Source of the DNA: Camellia lanceoleosa
Taxonomy: Eukaryota > Streptophyta > Magnoliopsida > Ericales > Theaceae
NCBI GenBank assembly: GCA_025200525.1
Contig: CM045770.1
Location: 127,697,429 to 127,761,428, forward strand
Reading direction: 5' to 3'
DNA length: 64,000 nt
The position numbers were made by a program, and so were the translations under genes. The notes beneath the pieces were generated by a model, which had not been told where the DNA came from, did not search any database, and saw only the letters and a program-made list of their open reading frames with translations. Of the stretch, positions 56,946-64,000 are shown in pieces. Numbering within the stretch: the first letter of the stretch is position 1; each line of letters begins with the position of its first letter.

Positions 56946-57689
56946 ATCAACGAAAGAGCAAACAAATTCAAAACTCAACACAGCGAGATTGGAAGGCCTC
57001 GAAGAATGAATTCAAGGAGATAACCCAATTCAAGGTGCAAAGTTGAAATGCGAATTTACTAAGAGTTGAACATGAAGTTTAACAAACCAAACATATATAT
57101 GTAAAATCAAAACATTCAAAGCGATGCTTGAATTAGTAATGTGAAAGCAAGTTTGCTGATTTTTTTTTTTTTTTTTGAAAATGGACATAATTGGAAATAA
57201 CATACCTATAAAAGATATATATATTTGAACAAATTACGAAATAAAACAACAAAACAAACAAAAGGAACAAAACTCTTTCTCTCTCTTTTTCTATTTTTTC
57301 CTTTCCTTTTCTTATCTTTTTTTCTGTTTTTTCTCTTTCTGCTTCTTTTTTGTATTTTTTTTCTTTTTGTTTTCTTCTTTGTTTCTTTGTTTGTTTCTTT
57401 GTTGTTTTCTCTTTCTGCTTGTTTTTCTATTTTTTCTTCTTTTATTTTCCTTCTTCTTTGTTTTTATGTTTGTTTTTTTGAATTGAGGGCCACTTAGAGT
57501 TGGAATAAGACCACCCCGTACTGGAATAAACAAAACACACAAACTGTAATACACTTGGGGTCGACCGGGCCCAAATGAAGCATGACCGAGCCCCAATGGA
57601 GCCGGCCAGGCCGCGATGATAGCATAGGGGCGACATGGTAAAACCGTAACCCGTGAGTGTTTAAAACACTCTTGGTCCTTCAATCCGCA
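56946..57689 (-). other. Remaining 3' internal region and purine-rich block
   Basis: 57160-57175 is a T run. 57280-57475 is almost pure C/T on the plus strand (A/G on the minus), as often found after pol in Tat elements. At 57555-57620 there is a GC-rich 'ggggtcgaccgggccc' and 'gagccggccaggcc' cluster like the cassettes of the LTRs. I find no pol sequence, so the element is non-autonomous or deleted. Confidence 0.45.
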
Positions 57690-58184
57690 CACACCCACAT
57701 CCGAAACTCCCTCTCCTCTCTTTCTAAACTTCCCCTCTCTCTAGATTTTCCACCTCCTTACGTTACCCAACAACCCTTGTGAATTTTTTTTGTAAAACCC
57801 TTTCATTCCTCTACATTTTGAACCGATCGAAATTTGTTTTGGTTGAGTTTCGAGATTTCTCTTTGTTTTTCTTGGTTTCTCATGTGTTTACCCAAACTTT
57901 CCTTCTCCCCCTTTGATTTTCCACTCCCTCTTTCTTTTCTCTCTCCTAGGGTTTGGGTTTTTGGGATTTTCCACTCAAACTCACCCATCCACTCACTTTT
58001 CTTAACATTTTCTCATTTTCCCTCTATGGTTAGTGGTGAGATCCCCATTCCAGACCCTACCATTGGTATTGGAGCCATTCTAGGTGAGGACATGGTAGCC
58101 GAGGATGTTCTCCTTCTTGTTCCTAAGCCTGAGTTTCTCCCTTTGGCTGATAGACCATTTGATGCGGCCACCTGCCAGCCCCGC
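57690..58184 (+). pseudogene. 5' end of an unknown gene, interrupted by LTR E
   Basis: C/T-rich, leader-like sequence is followed by an ATG at 58026 opening 'MVSGEIPIPDPTIGIGAILG' and 'EDMVAEDVLLLVPKPEFLPL', then 'ADRPFDAATCQP' up to the LTR E end at 58185. Codon usage and composition differ from the surrounding AT-rich DNA. I do not recognise the protein; it may be a transposon gene of the kind seen at 1-8 kb. The continued open frame beyond 58185 is LTR sequence, so the true continuation lies elsewhere. Confidence 0.4.
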
Positions 58185-60984
58185 TGTAGACCACCCCGAA
58201 CTCCGCTCCGCGCGCGATGGTGCAAATTGTGTTCTAGCTACTACAGTTCGGACTCCTGTCATGGTTCTGAATCTAATCTCACAAAGTGCAATGTAAGACT
58301 GATAAATCACCAAAGAGTCCAAATCCGGCAATTAGTTTTGAAAAATCAATTTTGAATCAAAAGCGCCAAACATGGATTGCTTTGCCAGATTTCAGAGTCG
58401 CCACCTAAATATTTTGTTTTGGAAAATTTAGGAAACCCTGACTCGTGCCTAAGACCACGTGTCCGTCATCACCAAAGTTGCCTCTACTCGGGAATTTGGG
58501 TATGAGATGGGAAGATCCTGAAATGAGCACCCCTGCTCGCCCGATCAAAGGATCGGCCTCTACTAACATGATATGTTATTTTTGAAAAAACATGTGTTCT
58601 TATTCCGGTTATTAATCTAACCTACTACGTAATGCGCACAACATACAAGTATAGAGTAAATCACTCGATTTGGAACAAAAATCTCATGTTTGTTTGTCGA
58701 AAATGGTTTGAAGTTGCTACTCGCAAGTAGGCTAAGTCACGGATTTGCCACCCTCAAGTGGGCTTAAAACATAATGATTTGCCACTTCAAGTGGGCTTAA
58801 AACGCACATTTTGATAAATTGTTCCAATTCAAGCAATGAAGCCTTCATCCACAGGCATTCATGCAGTTATATCAAATAAGCAAGTAGCCTCATGGCAAGC
58901 ATGCTATCATTGCAGTCACTTACACACATGCAAGGATGCTAAAGTGTAGACACTCACAGTGTACTCCGAGCCAAAAAAGAAGCTAGTTAGTAATCAATGC
59001 ATGATCTTAGTTATGTTAAGAATGCCTAATGCAACACATGCAAAATGCAACTAAGATAGGCTCGGCTATTCTAAGATGTCATGTGAATGCAACTAGATAA
59101 CATGTATTCAAATTGGTATTGAAATACAATGCAGTTTGTATGATACGCCGAGCTCGGTGCATGCAAGACAGATGAATGGATGCACGCAGGCGAAACATAA
59201 GTATGCTAATTGAAACATGCCCTAAACTAACCATCGAAAGCTGATAAGTAAAAGGGAGAAAGAAATGGGGTTAGAAGACATGTATCGCACACATGCACAC
59301 TTATTACAACATGTGCCCTCTTGACAGAGGGTCCGAATAATAAGCTAACTAGCTAATCTAAGCTAATTAAACTAATTATTACAAATAAAAACTAATTAAC
59401 TAATCCTAGTTAACTAATTAGTTATTACAACACAAATTGATTAGTTAAGCGCATTAACTAATTGAGTACAAAATCGTCAAACTAGCTAACTAAGTAAAGC
59501 AACTAAGTAAAATGGTTAAAAGGAGCCTCGGGGCGAGAAGTGCATGCATGCTCGGTCGCCTCGCTCGGAAATCCATCACTATGCTCCGAATTTCCTTTGT
59601 TTGCATTTGATCTCTAGAATGTGCACTGACTTCCAAATAGCTTCTACTCCAACATGGGAACCTCCTGGTGCATTGCCGACCAGAAAATGGTGCTGTAGAC
59701 CACTTGTAGACTAGAAAAATTTGTTGTAGACCAGAAAAATTGGTCGGCCAGCCACTTTCACTGGTCTGCCGACCAGAAAATTCTGCCAAGCTCCAATTTG
59801 CTGCAACAAAGAATAAGAAGGGGCACAGTAGTGTATTTGCTAAGGTATGTGTGCACAACCACTCTCCCTATCATTTCTCAAGCTCAAGGGAGTGCGGTTC
59901 TCGACTCTCGGGCCACCAACCGAGCATCGCAATGTACAATGGCCGAGAAGCCAAGTTTGCACAATTCAATGTCAATGAATGCACAAATAACACATAAGAG
60001 CCTCCACCTCTATCATGCTTGATCAAGAGGGTCGGCGACCGAGAAATGAGGCACGTTTCATCACTATAAGTATGAAACGTCCCTCGTTTCTTGTGTTTGG
60101 ATTAACTTCCGATCCAAACACAAATGCAATGCAACAAACATGCAAACACAATGCAACAACAAATGCAAACAACAAGAGCATGCAACAACCATGCAAACAA
60201 CATGAGCATGTCAAGTTAGAGTCCTTAAGCATGAAAGCTAGTAAAGGATACAACACAAGGGCTATGAAATGCAATGCTCAATGGACCAAACCAACCCCTA
60301 ACTAACTTCATGCATGCCAAAACAAAGGCCAAAATGCTCTGAAATGATGGCATGAAAGGCAAGATGGTGATGCTCATGAAATGGCTCATCAACTAAACAT
60401 AAGAGCACCACTCTCAAACATGATTAAGAAGTGACAAATGTGAGAGTGTAGCTACACTATATGCACTGAAATCACGTGTGAAATGATGCCAAATCATTCA
60501 AACAACATAAGCATAGCATGCTAGAAGGCCTAAGGCATAAGGCTACTAAAGGGGACTACACAAGAGGCATGCAATACATGGCACAAATGATTGAACCAAA
60601 CATAGACAGAGCTCAATTAGGCCAAAACAAAGACCAAAACATGCTGGGATGGGAGCTCAAAAGCCTAGACAATCATGCATACGCATTGGCCCATAAGCAA
60701 GGCACAAAGGCATAACTCTTAAAAGCATTCAAAGAGTGAAGGAAGTGAGAACATTGCAATACTATATGCTTTGAAATAACATGTTAAATGATGCCAAGTC
60801 ATGCACATGTCAACAAAAGAAGCATGCTAGGAGACTCAAAGCTTAAAACTAGGATAGGCACTTGCACTCTAGCTATACAAAGCAAGCCCCAAAAGGCCAA
60901 GAACACATAAAACAGTCCTAAAGCAAGCCAAAATAATGCTAAAACATGTATGGAGTATAGCCAAGACAAGCTAGCATGAAGGGC
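58185..60984 (-). mobile_element. Tat-type LTR 'E', truncated by LTR L
   Basis: On the minus strand it ends ...GGTGGTCTACA at 58185 after the shared 'ggagtccgaactgtag' block, and has 'tctggcaaagcaatcc' near 58376-58391. Cassette 2 lies at 59665-59790 ('gccgaccagaaaa', 'ggtcggccagcc'). The U3 side with TATA and cassette 1 is missing because LTR L begins at 60985. Its position to the right of the Tat 3' UTR would suit a 5' LTR of the same element as D, but no primer site is found next to it. Confidence 0.72.
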
Positions 60985-61660
60985 TGTAACGATACCACCA
61001 CATATGATGACTAGTACTTGATTAATTAAGAGGATTTGAAAGTTAATTGCCGAGTATTATAATTTAATTTGGGATTTATGAGAATTGTGGGATCTGACTC
61101 GTATATGATTCTATTAGAGATTTATTTTGGAATTAGAAATTAAGGGTCCAAATGGCTTAAGGAAGTGAAGTTAAGAAGTTGAATCAATTTAATCTTAATT
61201 ATGGATCCATTTGAGAGCTTAATTAAATATTCGATTTAGTTTAGTAAAATTGAGATTCGATTAATTAGATCCGAATTGGAGAAGTTAAGTTAATTAAATT
61301 ATGAGAATTGAGAATTGTGATTATTACGAATTAAATTTAATTATGAGGTGTTCAATTGAGTATGTAATTTATTGATGAAAATTTTGAGTTTGATCCGAAA
61401 TTGAAGCCTTGGGTGATCTACGAAACCAAAATTGATTATGATAATAAGTTCAAATTTAATAATTGGAGCCTTTTGGGACATTGATTAAAATTTGTTTCAG
61501 ATTGATAAATTTAGTTATGATTGATTGGGACTTAATTAAAGTTAATTAGACTAACTAAGCTATGTAGAAATTTATCGATCATGATTAAATATGGTTAATT
61601 GTGGTTTAATTAAGTTAATGTGTAATGATGTGTCAAACCAGTCCTAATCAATTAGGTAAG

Positions 61661-61686
61661 ATAAAAATAAAAATAAAAATAAAAAT
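61661..61686. repeat. (ATAAAA)n tract
   Basis: Four units of a six-base A-rich repeat. A short (AAT)n tract follows at 61738-61764. Confidence 0.9.
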
Positions 61687-61850
61687 GAAGATGAAATGAA
61701 GTTATGGAGAGTTTTGGAGCCATTCTTTAGCTAAAGTAATAATAATGATAATAATAATAATAAAAGGAATGGAATCAAAAAGGAGTGCAAGTGTGCTAAC
61801 CCTCTTGACTTCAAAAGTTTTGCTAAGGAAACCGTGGGAAAAAGAAAGGC

Positions 61851-61916
61851 AGAGAGAGAGAGAGCACCGAGAGGGAGAGAAAAAAAACAGAGAGAGAGAA
61901 TGCCAAGAGAGAGAGA
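61851..61916. repeat. GA-rich microsatellite
   Basis: Interrupted (GA)n; it generates the open frames seen here on both strands. Confidence 0.9.
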
Positions 61917-62594
61917 TGGCTCAATTTCTTTGAAGAAGAGAATCACTTTTGCTGGAAACTGTATGGGGACTCAAGAAATCCAGCCATTGAATAGTTAAGG
62001 TAAGAAAATGAAGCTTAGACTTTATAAATAATTTGGCTAAAAGTTGAAATTAAGAAGTAATTTGAAGATTAATTTTATAAATTGATAGGAAATTGGGTTT
62101 TGAATGTTAAATCAAGTTAGGTTGAAAAACACGAGTTATGATTCTTTTAATTTGTTAAATTTGGGTTCAATTTAGAGAATTATTCTTGGATTAAGTTCTA
62201 TAAATTACATGCAACAAGGGTTTATTAAAGATTTGGCCCATGCAAATGAGTTAGGTTAATGATTATGGAAATCAACTTAGAAATTAATTATTTTGCATTT
62301 AATTTTTGTAATCTTGCATGAACTTGGGCCTTATTTCTACATGCATGTAATTTGGAAGAATTAAAGAATAAATATGGGTTTTGATTTTAATTATTAACCC
62401 ATGCATGTAATGTAATCTAAGAGTTTGACTCAAATTAAACATATTTTGGAATATCTATGACTATGAATTAAATTGAGGTTAAAATAAATTGAGTTAAGCT
62501 TGAGGTTAAGGAAATGAGTTTGGGAAAATTTATCAAGTAAGTTTAAATTGTGTTATTCCTCATGAATTTGGACTTCATCTTTACATGCATCATG

Positions 62595-64000
62595 AATTAA
62601 GAAAGTTATGGAATTAGTCTCATGTATTTTGTAAGAAATTAAGTAGATTCATAGTTGTGGAAATTAATTTGGAAAATTAATTGTTTTGATTTGATTTTGT
62701 AGTATTTTCTTGTAATACATGAGTTTTAAGGGAATTGAGCCATTCAAGTTCATTTTAGAATTGTGGGTTGATATAAAGAAGATGAATTAAAACTAAATTT
62801 GGGCAATTGGAACATGATTTTGAATGAATGTTTTCTAAATGAAAGTGTTTACTAAATCATACAATGGTTCTCTATTTTTGTGTACCAAAAATACGTGTTT
62901 TGAGGCTTTGAATATCAAATTTGAACTTCAGTTGCAATTCCGGAAATTTCAGAATTTACGTTGTCCGCTCGAGTGAGAAAAGTCTCGCTCGAGCGTGAAA
63001 ATCGAGCTTCCAGAAGTTTTTCAAATTTTACAGTCCGCTCGTGCAGCCAAAGTGGCGCTCGAGCAGAGACCCATTTTCAGCATATTTTGGAAAATTGCAT
63101 TTAGTTCACATTTTTATTCTCATCTCTTTCCAAGGCATTCTAGACATGATTTATGACTCAATAAAGATTAATAAGCTACCAATCAACATAGATTAGTTAG
63201 TTAAAGAATGAATCATTGATCTAGTGGTAGTTGTTTAAGAAGCCAAGTAAAAGATCAATCTATTTGGAAAAGAAGGGCTTAGTAATGAAAGAATATGTGA
63301 AATAATTAAGAAAGTTATGGAATTAGTCTCATGTATTTTGTAAGAAATTAAGTAGATTCATAGTTGTGGAAATTAATTTGGAAAATTAATTGTTTTGATT
63401 TGATTTTGTAGTATTTTCTTGTAATACATGAGTTTTAAGGGAATTGAGCCATTCAAGTTCATTTTAGAATTGTGGGTTGATATAAAGAAGATGAATTAAA
63501 ACTAAATTTGGGCAATTGGAACATGATTTTGAATGAATGTTTTTTAAATGAAAGTGTTTACTAAATCATACAATGGTTCTCCATTTTTGTGTACCAAAAA
63601 TACGTGTTTTGAGGCTTTGAATATCAAATTTGAACTTCAGTTGCAATTCCAGAAATTTCAGAATTTATGTTGTCCGCTCGAGTGAGGAAAGTCTCGCTCG
63701 AGCGTGAAAATCGAGCTTCCAGAAGTTTTTCAAATTTTACAGTCCGCTCGTGCGGCCAAAGTGGCGCTCAAGCAGAGACCCATTTTCAGCATATTTTTGA
63801 AAATTGCATTTAATTCACATTTTTATTCTCATCTCTTTCCAAGGCATTCTAGACATGATTTATGACTCAATAAAGATTAATAAGCTACCAATCAACATAG
63901 ATTAGTTAGTTAAAGAATGAATCATTGATCTAGTGGTAGTTGTTTAAGAAGCCAAGTAAAAGATCAATCTATTTGGAAAAGAAGGGCTTAGTAATGAAAG
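62595..64000. repeat. 709-bp tandem duplication within LTR L
   Basis: Unit one spans 62595-63303; unit two starts at 63304 and is cut by the window end after 697 bp. By eye there are about ten differences, almost all transitions, several at CpG sites (for example ttacg/ttatg and ctcgag/ctcaag). Each unit carries two pairs of CGCTCGAGCG-type boxes. Confidence 0.95.

Larger units (their letters stand above)
60985..64000 (+). mobile_element. Chromovirus-like LTR 'L', runs off the window
   Basis: Starts TGTAACGATACCACC, a typical chromovirus-type LTR start related to H (TGTAATGACC). Contains CGCTCGAGCG-type boxes at 62965-63065 and again at 63674-63774. It breaks LTR E. No end is reached before 64000. 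Confidence 0.72.

Noticed and set aside
57225..57698. Hydrophobic and Lys-rich frames over the C/T-rich block
   Set aside because: Simple-sequence translation on both strands.
61731..61946. Frames on both strands over the GA-rich tract
   Set aside because: Microsatellite translation.

Overview
This window looks like intergenic, repeat-saturated nuclear DNA of a flowering plant with a large genome. The evidence is plant-specific: Ty3/Gypsy elements of the Ogre/Tat lineage with an extra archaeal-type RNase H, chromovirus-like LTRs, a plant mobile domain (PMD) pseudogene, a DUF7745-like gene, a Mutator-like fragment and a DUF4283 (LINE ORF1-type) remnant. I see no intact cellular gene, no rRNA or tRNA gene and no CRISPR. 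Almost every long reading frame is either a decayed transposon protein or a chance frame inside an LTR. Family names rest on recalled motif patterns, not on a database search. Layout, left: 1-1.5 kb is a broken PMD gene ending in seven 41-bp tandem repeats. 2.4-7.7 kb is a broken DUF7745-like gene whose single visible intron has been invaded by a 4.4-kb plus-strand Tat-type LTR (A). About 8-24.8 kb is one decayed minus-strand Ogre/Tat element: 5' LTR F, primer site, gag, protease, reverse transcriptase, two RNase H domains, integrase and 3' UTR. Two solo chromovirus-like LTRs (H and I) are nested in it, each with a recognisable target duplication, and its own 3' LTR is missing. LTR F itself abuts the 3' end of an older chromovirus-like LTR (J). 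Layout, middle: 27.1-28.5 kb is the 5' part of a Mutator-like element fused at base 28497/28498 to a second truncated Tat element (gag fragment, primer site, 5' LTR G). 33.2-36.9 kb is a solo Tat-type LTR (B) flanked by CTATG. 38.1-39.4 kb is a DUF4283 pseudogene. 40.8-42.7 kb is a faint minus-strand LTR-element remnant, followed by a field of CCAGAGAAA direct and inverted repeats (43.3-44.6 kb). Layout, right: a chromovirus-like element starts at about 46.6 kb (LTR K, tRNA-iMet-type primer site, gag). It is cut inside gag by a minus-strand Tat LTR (D), which in turn is cut by a plus-strand solo LTR (C) with target GACTC. To the right of D are Tat 3'-UTR sequence with an 80-bp minisatellite, a gene-like 5' end interrupted by LTR E, and LTR L, which cuts E and carries a 709-bp tandem duplication running off the window. 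How it fits together: the order of insertion can be read from target duplications and broken homologies (K gag < D < C; Tat-F internal region < H and I; J < F; E < L). The most unusual signal is a position-conserved but sequence-variable palindromic, GC-rich cassette in the Tat-type LTRs. It occurs once upstream of the TATA box and again 1.4-2.3 kb further on. A comparable GC-rich paired-box cassette occurs in the chromovirus-like LTRs.
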